Origin: Bacteroidales bacterium
GTDB taxonomy: Bacteria > Bacteroidota > Bacteroidia > Bacteroidales > UBA4181
Direction: 5' to 3'
DNA length: 47,231 nucleotides
Assembly: GCA_031270985.1 (NCBI GenBank)
Contig: JAISWR010000056.1
Coordinates: forward strand, 1 to 47,231
The notes under the pieces are model-generated. The model had not been told where the DNA came from. It worked only from the letters and a program-made list of their open reading frames with translations, and made no database searches. How positions within the stretch are numbered: the stretch's first letter is position 1; every line of letters starts with the position of its first letter. A program made the translations under genes and the position numbers. Shown in pieces: positions 32,878-41,543 of this stretch.

Positions 32878-34362
32878 ATGTTTTCTTCCAAAGATTTAAT
32901 ACAATTGTCCGCCAGAGGCATTACCCGCGAAGCAGCGGAACAGCAGATGGTATATTTCCGCACGGGTTTCCCTCCCTTGAAGATTGACAGGGCAGCGACC
33001 GTCGAAGACGGCATCCGTCGCCTGTCTGCCGGAGAGGTACAGGCGTTTGGGGCAGTGTTTGACGAAAAGCGCAAAAGCAGGAAATTGCTCAAATTTGTGC
33101 CTGCCTCCGGCGCTGCCACACGGATGTTTAAAGATTTGTACGAGTTCCTGTCGTCGGGCAGGGAAAGCGCCCCTGTAAGAGAGGTATTCGATCGTTTGTC
33201 GGAGTTTGCCTTTTACAGCGTGTTGAAACCCTTGCTGAGCAGAGATGGCGACAGAATGCGGACGGCGGAAACCATCCTGCTTGCCGGCGGACTGAACTAC
33301 GGCAGCCTCCCCAAAGGCATGTTGCTGTTCCACGCCTATCCTGACGGGGAGGTGCGTACCGTTATAGAGGAGCATCTGGCGGAAGGAGCGGAATATGCGT
33401 GTTGCGGCGACGGGGAAGTGCACCTGCATTTCACGGTGTCGTCCGAACACCAGGCAGGGTTTGAGGCGCTGGTACGCGAAAAAGTCGGCAAATACGCCGA
33501 AAGGTACGGGGTAAACTACCACGTCGGCTTTTCGCAACAGAAGCCCTCCACAGACACCATTGCCGCAGGCAAGGACAACCATCCGATGCGCAACGGCGAC
33601 GGCAGCCTCTTGTTTCGTCCCGGAGGACACGGCGCTTTGCTGGAAAATCTCAACGAGCAGTATGCCGACCTCATTTTTATCAAAAACATCGACAACGTAG
33701 TGCCCGACCACCTGAAATCCGTCACGGTTACTTACAAAAAAGCGTTGGCGGGGCTTCTTCTCCATCTTCAGGATACCGTTTTCGACTACGTCCGCAAGTT
33801 ACGCAGCACACCGACGCTTGATGGCGCAACGACAGCCGAAATCCGGTCTTTCCTCTCCAAGGAGTTGGCTTTTCACGTGCCGGCAGATTTTGAAGCCCGT
33901 TCGCCCGAAGCGCAACAGGCGTACCTCTTGCAGGTACTCAACCGCCCCATACGGGTGTGCGGCATGGTGAAAAACGAGGGAGAGCCGGGCGGAGGACCCT
34001 TTTGGGTGAACAATGCGGACGGATCCGTGTCCCTGCAAATCGCCGAATCATCACAGATTGACATGAACGATGCCGGACAAAGGGCAATTGTTGCGAAGTC
34101 CACGCATTTCAACCCTGTAGATCTGGTGTGTGCGGTCAAGGACGCCGATGGTAACCCGTTCAACCTGCTTGAATACCGCGACCCCGACACGGGGTTCATT
34201 TCCGTGAAATCGAAAGACGGCGCTGAGGTGAAAGCGCAGGAGTTGCCGGGCTTGTGGAATGGCACTATGGCAAGATGGAACACCGTTTTTGCAGAAGTGC
34301 CCGTCGAAACGTTCAACCCCGTGAAAACGCTCAATGACTTGCTGCGCCCGCAGCACCGATGA
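32878..34362 (+). CDS. DUF4301 family protein
   Basis: A 494-residue soluble protein of the DUF4301 family, found mostly in Bacteroidota and without known function. Conserved-looking blocks are KFVPASGAATRMFKDL (about 74-89), LPKGMLLFHAY, DNHPMRNGDGSLLFRPGGH and FIKNIDNVVP. The PASGAATRM and FRPGGHGAL blocks are reminiscent of nucleotide-sugar pyrophosphorylase or related phosphate-binding folds, but this is only an impression. The start is set by the promoter and by the family-like beginning MFSSKDLIQLSARGIT. It converges on the M16 protease gene with a 15-nt gap and no hairpin between. Confidence 0.88.
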   Translation: MFSSKDLIQLSARGITREAAEQQMVYFRTGFPPLKIDRAATVEDGIRRLSAGEVQAFGAVFDEKRKSRKLLKFVPASGAATRMFKDLYEFLSSGRESAPVREVFDRLSEFAFYSVLKPLLSRDGDRMRTAETILLAGGLNYGSLPKGMLLFHAYPDGEVRTVIEEHLAEGAEYACCGDGEVHLHFTVSSEHQAGFEALVREKVGKYAERYGVNYHVGFSQQKPSTDTIAAGKDNHPMRNGDGSLLFRPGGHGALLENLNEQYADLIFIKNIDNVVPDHLKSVTVTYKKALAGLLLHLQDTVFDYVRKLRSTPTLDGATTAEIRSFLSKELAFHVPADFEARSPEAQQAYLLQVLNRPIRVCGMVKNEGEPGGGPFWVNNADGSVSLQIAESSQIDMNDAGQRAIVAKSTHFNPVDLVCAVKDADGNPFNLLEYRDPDTGFISVKSKDGAEVKAQELPGLWNGTMARWNTVFAEVPVETFNPVKTLNDLLRPQHR

Positions 34363-34377
34363 GACAAAGAAGAACGG

Positions 34378-37293
34378 TCAATACCCGAAAATTTCTTCCT
34401 GTTTGAGGAATTGTACGGTTCCGATTTTGCGGAGTTTTTTCAAGTCCAATTCTTTGGCATTGCCCAGCAGCCCGTAATAATAGGTGCGGTTCTTTATCCA
34501 TTTTTCCTGAAATGCTTTGACATCGGCGAGGGTCATGTTTTGCACTTTTTCAAAAACCGCTCTGTTCCTGTCGTAGTCCACTCCCATGTTTTTAGCGTCA
34601 AGGTATGCGTCCAACACGCCTTCCTTGATGGTGCGCTGTGTACGCAAGCGTGCGATCAGGGCTTCTTTTGCGATGTTGAATGAATTTTCGCTTTCGGGCA
34701 TGTTTTCTATGATTCCGGCAAAAGCGTCTATCGCTTCCGAGGTTTTATCGTTTTGGGAAATAATGGTTGCCGTGAAGGTATAGGGCTTGTCCGCCTTGTT
34801 GGGAGCGGAAAGGAATGCTTGCGCCGAATAGGCTAAACCGCGTGCTTCGCGCATTTCCTGAAAGACAATGGAATTCATGTTGCTGCCGAAATATTCGTTG
34901 TACAGGGCGATATCTGCGTCGTTTTTCACGTCAAATCCGTCTCCGCGGTTGGAGTATTGTACATAATAGGTGTTTTTGGCGTCATATTCCGCAACAAATA
35001 CCTTGTTTTCGGTGGTTTCCACATACCGGATGTCTATTTTTCCCGTGATGGGTACCGGCGTTTCGGGCGTTTTGTGGTACCGGTTGACGGTGTCCGTCAC
35101 GGTATGGCTTTCCCACGGTCCGTAATACAGCACGGTATGTTCCTTTTGTGTCAGGTCTTTGACCTTTAGCAGCAAATCCGTCGATTGGAGCGACTGCAAG
35201 GCGTCATCCGTCAGGGTGGTGTTTTTGATGTAGTCCGGCCCGTAGATGAGGTAGCGGCGTAGGGCAGAGAAATTTGAGCTTTGGCTGAGTTTTGCGTTTT
35301 TGCGGGATTTCAGGATATCCGATTTCAGGTTTTCAAGCGTTTCTTCGTTGGGTTGTGCGTCATGGATGAGTTCTTCGGTCAATTTTATGGCACGGGACAT
35401 ATTCTCGCTCAATCCGTTGACGTGAAGGATGCATCTTTCGCTCTGAACGGATACGCCGAACGAGCAGGCGATGTTGTAAAATTCCGTCTTGATTTCTTCG
35501 GGTGATTTTGTGCTTGTGCCGAGATAATCTATGTAATTGAACGCCGTTTCGATGGTGGCATCGGTGTTGCTGCCGGTTTCAAAGACATACAGCAGGTTGA
35601 ACAAGTCTGTGGTTTCATTTTTTTTGTACAGCACAGGGATATTGGATTTTGCCTCCGTTTTTTTTATGTCTTTATTGAAATCCACAAAAACGGGATCAAT
35701 GGGTTTTACTTCCGTATTGCGTATTTCTTGAAGAAAATCGCTTGTTGCATCCCTGTTAGTAGCAATAGGGGTGATTTGTGGTTTTTCTATTTTCTTTTCG
35801 TTAGGGTCTTGTCCTTGACGTTTGTACACTACCACATAATTGTGGTCGCCGAATTTTTCTCCGGCAAAGCGCATGATGTCCTCTTTGGTGATTTTTCCCA
35901 ATCGGTCAACAATGTGTACCTGCCTGTCCCAGCTTATCCCGTTGATGAATGCGTCCACAAAAACGTCGGCGCGACCCTGATTGGAATCAAGGTATTGCAT
36001 GATTTGCAGTTTGTAATTATCAATGCTTGCTTTCAAAAGGGTTTCGTCAAAATCTCCGTTGCGAAGTTTGGCGACTTCGGCAAGCAACAAATTTTTTGCG
36101 TCGTCGAGTGTTTGTCCTTCTTTCGGGATGGCTTGCATTATCAGCATTCCGTAATCGCACAGCATTGATTGGTATGCGGCGGCATTCAGCACTTTTTGTT
36201 GCTGCATCAGATCGATGTCCACCAATCCTGCTCCTCCGTTGTAGAGGATGCTGGATGCGATGTTTGCCAGATCGGCGTCATCGCTGTTGGCACCGCCAAG
36301 CCGCCAAGCCAGAGCAACTCCTTCAGCTTCCACCCCGATAACATCTCTCACAACAGGCGCTGTGATGGGCGCTTCGGGCTGAAAGTGCAGCAGAGGCAGA
36401 TTTGCGTTGGGCTGCCATGTCCCGAAATATTTTTTGATGATACCGATGGTCGTGTCGGGATCAAAATCTCCGGAAAGACATATTGCCATGTTGTTGGGAA
36501 CGTACCATTCCTTATAAAAATTTTTGATATTTGTTATTGAAGGGTTTTTCAGCTGTTCCTGCGTACCCAGCACAGTTTGCGTGCCGTACGGATGATGGGG
36601 ATATAGCCCTGCAAGAATGTTTTGGCTGATTTTCCGCGAGTCGCTGGTCAATGATATGTTGTATTCTTCGTAAACGGTTTCCAGTTCCGTATGAAACCCG
36701 CGAATCACGGAATTTGTAAATCTGTTGGCTTGTATTTTCGCCCAGTTTTCCACCTGATTGCTCGGAATATCTTCGGTGTAGCAAGTGACGTCATAATTCG
36801 TGTATGCGTTTGTTCCGCTCGCCCCGATGGCCGACATCAGTTTGTCGTATTCGTTAGGAATGGCTATTTTAGCGGCCATACTGCTGATGCTGTCGATTTT
36901 TTGGTAAATTGCCTTACGTTCCGCCTCCCCGGACGTTTTGCGGTATATTTCAAACAGGTTTTCAATTTCGTCGAGCAGCGGTTTTTCGGCGACATAATCG
37001 GTGGTGCCGAAATGCTCCGTCCCTTTGAACATCAAATGCTCGAAATAATGCGCCAGACCCGTAGTTTCGGCGGGATCGTTTTTAGCGCCCGCTTTCACGG
37101 CAATGAAAGTCTGTATGCGCGGTTCTTCCTTGTTCACCGCCATATACACCTTCAACCCGTTGTCCAACGTATAGATACGCGCTTTCATAGGATCGCGGGC
37201 TACGGTTTCATAGTCCTTTTTCCCAAAATGGCACGAGTGTACGACAATCATAAATATGACCGAAACCGTCACTAATTGAAACTTTAATTTCAT
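34378..37293 (-). CDS. M16-family zinc metalloprotease lipoprotein
   Basis: A 971-residue double-length pitrilysin-type peptidase. The N-terminus is a lipoprotein signal (Cys21 in VVHSC). The inverted zinc motif HYFEH gives His82, catalytic Glu85 and His86; the third ligand is probably Glu210 in ELETVYEEYN. The second, inactive M16 half (from about 520) ends the clamshell and includes a FGSNMNSIVFQEMREARGLAY-type block typical for the family (about 815-835). It likely degrades peptides in the periplasm or at the outer membrane. It is a single-gene unit. Confidence 0.94.
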   Translation of the reverse strand: MKLKFQLVTVSVIFMIVVHSCHFGKKDYETVARDPMKARIYTLDNGLKVYMAVNKEEPRIQTFIAVKAGAKNDPAETTGLAHYFEHLMFKGTEHFGTTDYVAEKPLLDEIENLFEIYRKTSGEAERKAIYQKIDSISSMAAKIAIPNEYDKLMSAIGASGTNAYTNYDVTCYTEDIPSNQVENWAKIQANRFTNSVIRGFHTELETVYEEYNISLTSDSRKISQNILAGLYPHHPYGTQTVLGTQEQLKNPSITNIKNFYKEWYVPNNMAICLSGDFDPDTTIGIIKKYFGTWQPNANLPLLHFQPEAPITAPVVRDVIGVEAEGVALAWRLGGANSDDADLANIASSILYNGGAGLVDIDLMQQQKVLNAAAYQSMLCDYGMLIMQAIPKEGQTLDDAKNLLLAEVAKLRNGDFDETLLKASIDNYKLQIMQYLDSNQGRADVFVDAFINGISWDRQVHIVDRLGKITKEDIMRFAGEKFGDHNYVVVYKRQGQDPNEKKIEKPQITPIATNRDATSDFLQEIRNTEVKPIDPVFVDFNKDIKKTEAKSNIPVLYKKNETTDLFNLLYVFETGSNTDATIETAFNYIDYLGTSTKSPEEIKTEFYNIACSFGVSVQSERCILHVNGLSENMSRAIKLTEELIHDAQPNEETLENLKSDILKSRKNAKLSQSSNFSALRRYLIYGPDYIKNTTLTDDALQSLQSTDLLLKVKDLTQKEHTVLYYGPWESHTVTDTVNRYHKTPETPVPITGKIDIRYVETTENKVFVAEYDAKNTYYVQYSNRGDGFDVKNDADIALYNEYFGSNMNSIVFQEMREARGLAYSAQAFLSAPNKADKPYTFTATIISQNDKTSEAIDAFAGIIENMPESENSFNIAKEALIARLRTQRTIKEGVLDAYLDAKNMGVDYDRNRAVFEKVQNMTLADVKAFQEKWIKNRTYYYGLLGNAKELDLKKLRKIGTVQFLKQEEIFGY

Positions 37294-37322
37294 GGAATTG
37301 TTTTTTTATTTATATTCAACAA

Positions 37323-37330
37323 CAAAGGTA
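37323..37330 (-). promoter_or_regulatory. -7 promoter box (TACCTTTG) for the M16 gene
   Basis: The minus strand reads TACCTTTG, 30 nt before the ATG at 37293. A TTG lies 17 nt further upstream, slightly closer than ideal. Confidence 0.55.
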
Positions 37331-37626
37331 AAAAAAATATTATTCGTCAATATCAAATTTAAATCAAAAAAAACCTGCCTCCCTAAAAAGAGCCATTTGA
37401 ACAGCGTCGGGACTCCTGTTTCGGCTCAACATGCGTTTGGCGACAGAAATTTTTTTGTCGTGCATCTTTGCTTCGCTTATGGTCGCAAGTTTGGCGTTGT
37501 CTACATGAATATTTCATTACCTGAGAAAACGGTCGTCGAATCGAAAGCGGAAAACTAATTGGTGTGATTTGTTTGAATACCGGCTGACCGACTAAATGTT
37601 TTTTCGCTATCATTTCAATTATTCAT
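37331..37626. other. Non-coding spacer with a hairpin
   Basis: No supported gene. The left 50 bases are A-rich. Between 37390 and 37545 the composition becomes balanced and gene-like, and short frames are open on both strands, but none has a start signal or a family I recognise. A hairpin at 37441-37460 pairs CGACA with TGTCG and extends inward over A-T pairs and one G-T pair. The block may be a remnant or a dispersed repeat. Confidence 0.4.
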
Positions 37627-37634
37627 TACCTTTG
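37627..37634 (+). promoter_or_regulatory. -7 promoter box (TACCTTTG) for the polyprenyl synthase operon
   Basis: An exact TAnnTTTG match, 25 nt before the GTG start at 37660. The -33 region reads TTTTCG, a weak match. Confidence 0.6.
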
Positions 37635-37659
37635 TGCAGAAAACGAAAAATACGAATCT

Positions 37660-38646
37660 GTGAGATATACTTTGGAACAGTGTTGCGCGCTGGTTGAAGA
37701 GCAACTTGCTCAGGTGGACTTTGCGGGCAAACAGCCTGCGAACCTGTATGATCCGGTGGTTTATGCGCTGGGGGGCGGCGGCAAACGCATACGTCCCGCC
37801 CTGACGCTGATGGCGTGCGATCTCTTTGGCGGGGACATGCAGGCTGCCCTGACATCGGCGGTAGCCGTGGAGATCTTCCACAATTTTACGCTCGTGCACG
37901 ACGATGTAATGGACAATGCCGACGTCCGTCGGGGGCGTCCTGCGGTACACAAACGGTGGTCGGAAAGTGTCGCCATTCTCTCCGGCGATGCCATGCAGGT
38001 GTTGGCGTATCAGTACCTGTGCCGTACCGCGCAAACGGAAATATTGCCCGATGTGTTGCGGATTTTTTCGGAAACGACGTTGAAAGTATGCGAAGGACAG
38101 CAGTACGATATGGACTTCGAGCGGCGGCAGGATGTGTCCATCGAAGAATACCTGTACATGATACGGCTAAAAACCGCCGAATTGCTGGCAGGAAGCTTGA
38201 AAATAGGTGCGTTGTGCGGAGGCGCTCCGGCGCCGGACATTGACCGGCTGTACGCTTTCGGCATTGCGCTGGGGCTGTCCTTTCAGATTCGGGACGACCT
38301 GCTCGACGTGTATGCAGACCCTGCCGTGTTCGGCAAGCGACTGGGCGGCGACATTCTCAGCGGGAAAAAAACGTTTCTGCTGCTCACCGCACTAAAGCGG
38401 GCAGATGAGGCTACCCGCAAAACATTGCTCCACATCGCGGCAGACAAAACTATGGCGGATGAAGACAAGACAGCCACCGTGAAAGCTATTTATGATGCCC
38501 TGAAAGTAGATAAAGCTGCGGAACAGATGGTGGAAACCTACTGCAAAGAAGCGATAGAGCATCTGGACATGTTGCCCTTGCAGGACGAGACACGGAAAGA
38601 CGAATTGAAAAAACTCGCAACCGTGTTGCTGAAACGGAATAAATAA
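37660..38646 (+). CDS. Polyprenyl diphosphate synthase (trans-isoprenyl)
   Basis: A 328-residue all-helical prenyltransferase. The first Asp-rich motif is DDVMD (81-85) with the RRGRP that follows; the second is DDLLD (about 213-217). GGGGKRIRP (about 38-46) binds the diphosphate of the homoallylic substrate. It makes an all-trans polyprenyl diphosphate, perhaps for menaquinone side chains; the product length cannot be told, though a Phe at five residues before the first Asp may limit it. The start codon is GTG; no better ATG exists and the promoter box agrees. The LolC/E-type permease follows 9 nt later. Confidence 0.93.
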   Translation: MRYTLEQCCALVEEQLAQVDFAGKQPANLYDPVVYALGGGGKRIRPALTLMACDLFGGDMQAALTSAVAVEIFHNFTLVHDDVMDNADVRRGRPAVHKRWSESVAILSGDAMQVLAYQYLCRTAQTEILPDVLRIFSETTLKVCEGQQYDMDFERRQDVSIEEYLYMIRLKTAELLAGSLKIGALCGGAPAPDIDRLYAFGIALGLSFQIRDDLLDVYADPAVFGKRLGGDILSGKKTFLLLTALKRADEATRKTLLHIAADKTMADEDKTATVKAIYDALKVDKAAEQMVETYCKEAIEHLDMLPLQDETRKDELKKLATVLLKRNK

Positions 38647-38655
38647 CCGGAAGGT

Positions 38656-39867
38656 ATGAACTTCTCATTTCTTGTAGCACGCCGCTACCTGTTTGCGCCA
38701 AAGTCACACCACGCGGTGAACGTTATTTCGGCTGTGTCCGTTGTGGGAGTGGCTGTGGGAACAGTTGCACTGGTTATCGTGATGTCGGTGTTCAACGGTT
38801 TGGAGGACTTGGCGCAAACGCTGTACAGCACATTCGACCCCAACCTGAAAATCACCGCCGCCACAGGAAAAGGCTTTATTGCGGAGGCGACAAAACTTCA
38901 ACAACTGTACGCCGATCCCGACGTATTGACGTTTTCTCAAACCGTGGAAGAAAACGTGCTGGTACGTTACGGCGAACAACAGGAAATAGCCGTCCTGAAA
39001 GGTGTGGACGACAAATATTCCGGCGTTACCGGAATAGACACCATGATGCTCGACGGCGTGTTCCGGCTTTGGAACAACGACAATCCGGAGGCGGCGGTCG
39101 GGGCGATACTTGCCGGAAAACTGCATCTCGGACTGAACTTCACCACACCCGTCCATCTGTTTGTCATTCGAGGCAAGGCATCCGCCGTGCTGAACCCGGA
39201 AACGGCAATGAACCGGCGGTATATCTTTCCCTCAGGCGTTTTTTCCATCGACGAGGAGATCAATGCGCAATATCTGCTGGCTCCGCTGGCATTTGTCCGA
39301 GATTTGCTGGAAAACGACAGCATCACGGGGGCGATAGAAATAAAACTCCGGGCAGGCGTCAATGAGGAGAAAGCCCAAGAGCGTATTGCGGCAATGTTTG
39401 GACAGGATTTTGAGGTGAAAACCGCCTATCAGCAAAAGGAATTTTATTACCGCATGTTGCGGTACGAAAAATGGATAGGTTTCATGATTCTGGCATTTGT
39501 GCTGCTCGTTGCCTCTTTCAACGTAGTAGGGTCGCTTTCGATGCTCATGATTGAAAAAAAGAACGACATGTCCATATTGCGGAGCATGGGCGCGGACAAA
39601 CGATTGATAAGCCGGATTTTTGCGGCACAAGGGTGGATGATTGTCCTTGCCGGCGCCGTAGCCGGCATGATCGCAGGTGCGGCATTGTGCGAATTGCAGC
39701 GTATTACAGGATTTGTGGCATTTTCCAACACGGGAACTTTTGTGGTGGATGCATATCCTGTGGCGTTGCGGTGGCAGGATTTCATCATGATCATGCTTTC
39801 GGTAGTTTGCATCAGCCTTGTCACCGTTTATATCCCCGTCAATTATTTCGTAAAAAAATATCTGTAG
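38656..39867 (+). CDS. LolC/LolE-type ABC transporter permease
   Basis: A 403-residue inner-membrane permease of the lipoprotein-releasing (MacB/LolE) class. A membrane span at about 22-45 (NVISAVSVVGVAVGTVALVIV) is followed by a large periplasmic domain (about 48-270) and three C-terminal spans (about 275-300, 325-345, 375-395). The cytoplasmic IEKKNDMSILRSMGADKR loop is the usual contact to the ATPase. It likely extracts outer-membrane lipoproteins. The ATPase gene is not adjacent. Cotranscribed with the polyprenyl synthase (9-nt gap). Confidence 0.9.
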   Translation: MNFSFLVARRYLFAPKSHHAVNVISAVSVVGVAVGTVALVIVMSVFNGLEDLAQTLYSTFDPNLKITAATGKGFIAEATKLQQLYADPDVLTFSQTVEENVLVRYGEQQEIAVLKGVDDKYSGVTGIDTMMLDGVFRLWNNDNPEAAVGAILAGKLHLGLNFTTPVHLFVIRGKASAVLNPETAMNRRYIFPSGVFSIDEEINAQYLLAPLAFVRDLLENDSITGAIEIKLRAGVNEEKAQERIAAMFGQDFEVKTAYQQKEFYYRMLRYEKWIGFMILAFVLLVASFNVVGSLSMLMIEKKNDMSILRSMGADKRLISRIFAAQGWMIVLAGAVAGMIAGAALCELQRITGFVAFSNTGTFVVDAYPVALRWQDFIMIMLSVVCISLVTVYIPVNYFVKKYL

Positions 39868-39966
39868 CGGTCAATGAATGACACCGACAGGTGGCGCAGG
39901 CGCCCGTGACAATTTGAAATGCCCCCTCTGGATTGGGTATTTTGCCGTAATTTGAAATATTTCATG

Positions 39967-39974
39967 TAAATTTG
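39967..39974 (+). promoter_or_regulatory. -7 promoter box (TAAATTTG) for gpmI
   Basis: TAAATTTG matches TAnnTTTG and lies 42 nt before the gpmI ATG. TTTG at 39941-39944 is 22 nt upstream, a bit far. A GAAATATTTC palindrome (39954-39963) sits between them. Confidence 0.55.
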
Positions 39975-40016
39975 TCCATCGGTTTTAGATATTGAATAGA
40001 GTATAAAATAAAGAAT

Positions 40017-41543
40017 ATGAGCAAAAAAGCATTATTGATGATTCTCGACGGCTGGGGAATCGGTAAAAAAGACAAAAGCGATGTAATATACGTCACGCCA
40101 ACTCCTTACTGGGACAGCTTGTTGGCAAGTTATCCCCACTCGCAGTTACAGGCTTCCGGCGAAAACGTGGGTTTACCCGACGGACAGATGGGTAATTCGG
40201 AGGTGGGACATCTCAATATCGGCGCAGGTAAAATCGTATATCAGGATTTGGTAAAAATCAATATTGCCTGCCACAACAACAGCATTCTGCAAAATCCCGA
40301 AATAGTCAAAGCCTTCACATACGCCAAAGAAAACGGCAGGAACGTCCATTTCATGGGTTTGGTGTCCGACGGAGGGGTACACAGTTCCATGGATCATTTG
40401 TTCAAACTGTGCGATATCTCCAAAGAGTACGGGATTGAGAACACATTTATCCATTGTTTCATGGACGGGCGCGACACCGACCCTCGCAGCGGAAAAGATT
40501 TTATCGCTCAACTGGAACAGCATACGCGGAAATCAACGGGGAAAATCGCTTCCATTGTCGGGCGTTATTACGCTATGGACAGGGATAATCGCTGGGAACG
40601 GATAAAGGAGGCTTACGACCTGCTGGTGCACGGAAAAGGCGCTGCGTTTACAAATCCGGTGGAAGCCATGCAAGCGTCTTACGACAACAACGTAACCGAC
40701 GAGTTTGTCAAACCCATCATTATCATACAGGATGACGGAAAGCCGACGGGTGTCATTGCAGCAGGCGACATGGTGATTTGTTTCAATTTCCGCAATGACC
40801 GCGCCAAAGAAATCACCATTGCGCTGACACAAAAAGACATGCCGGAGCAGGAAATGAAAACCGTCCCGTTGCACTACTGTACGATGACGCCGTATGACGC
40901 CAAATTTACGGGATTGCATATTCTGTTTGACAAAGATAACGTGCAAAACACGCTGGGAGAAATCGTTTCAAAAATCGGAAAAAAGCAGTTGCGCATTGCC
41001 GAAACAGAAAAATACGCACATGTCACCTTCTTTTTTTCCGGAGGTCGCGAAGCGAAATTTCCGGACGAATCCAGAATCCTTATCCCTTCACCCAAAGTAG
41101 CCACGTATGACCTGAAGCCGGAAATGAGTGTCTATGAGGTGAAAAACGCGCTGGTGGCGGAACTCGGCAAAAACGTGTTCGACCTCATCGTGGTGAATTT
41201 TGCCAATGGCGACATGGTAGGGCATACCGGCGTATACGAAGCCATCGAAAAAGCAGTGACAGCGGTAGATGCCTGCGTAAAGGAGGTAATTGAAGCCGCC
41301 AAAGCCAACGGCTATGAAGCCATTATCATTGCCGACCACGGTAATGCCGACTATGCCATCAATCCCGACGGTTCACCAAACACGGCGCACTCGCTGAATC
41401 CCGTTCCGTTTATCTACGTCACCGCCAACAAAAAAGCAACTGTTGCCAACGGCATACTTGCAGACGTGGCGCCTTCCGTATGCCACATCATGAATATCGA
41501 AAAACCTGCGGAAATGACGGGAAAAAATTTGATCTCGGATTAG
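40017..41543 (+). CDS. gpmI: 2,3-bisphosphoglycerate-independent phosphoglycerate mutase
   Basis: A 508-residue cofactor-independent, metal-dependent mutase of glycolysis and gluconeogenesis. Asp11 in ILDGWG binds metal and Ser61 in [14 protein letters not shown] is the phosphorylated nucleophile. [38 protein letters not shown] and IADHGNADY complete the active site. The length is typical. Its stop overlaps the stop of parC on the other strand by 4 nt. Confidence 0.97.
   Translation: MSKKALLMILDGWGIGKKDKSDVIYVTPTPYWDSLLASYPHSQLQASGENVGLPDGQMGNSEVGHLNIGAGKIVYQDLVKINIACHNNSILQNPEIVKAFTYAKENGRNVHFMGLVSDGGVHSSMDHLFKLCDISKEYGIENTFIHCFMDGRDTDPRSGKDFIAQLEQHTRKSTGKIASIVGRYYAMDRDNRWERIKEAYDLLVHGKGAAFTNPVEAMQASYDNNVTDEFVKPIIIIQDDGKPTGVIAAGDMVICFNFRNDRAKEITIALTQKDMPEQEMKTVPLHYCTMTPYDAKFTGLHILFDKDNVQNTLGEIVSKIGKKQLRIAETEKYAHVTFFFSGGREAKFPDESRILIPSPKVATYDLKPEMSVYEVKNALVAELGKNVFDLIVVNFANGDMVGHTGVYEAIEKAVTAVDACVKEVIEAAKANGYEAIIIADHGNADYAINPDGSPNTAHSLNPVPFIYVTANKKATVANGILADVAPSVCHIMNIEKPAEMTGKNLISD

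Noticed and set aside
37292-37558. An 88-residue plus-strand frame between the M16 gene and the polyprenyl synthase gene
   Set aside because: It starts within the M16 start codon region and crosses that gene's promoter. No recognisable domain and no promoter of its own.
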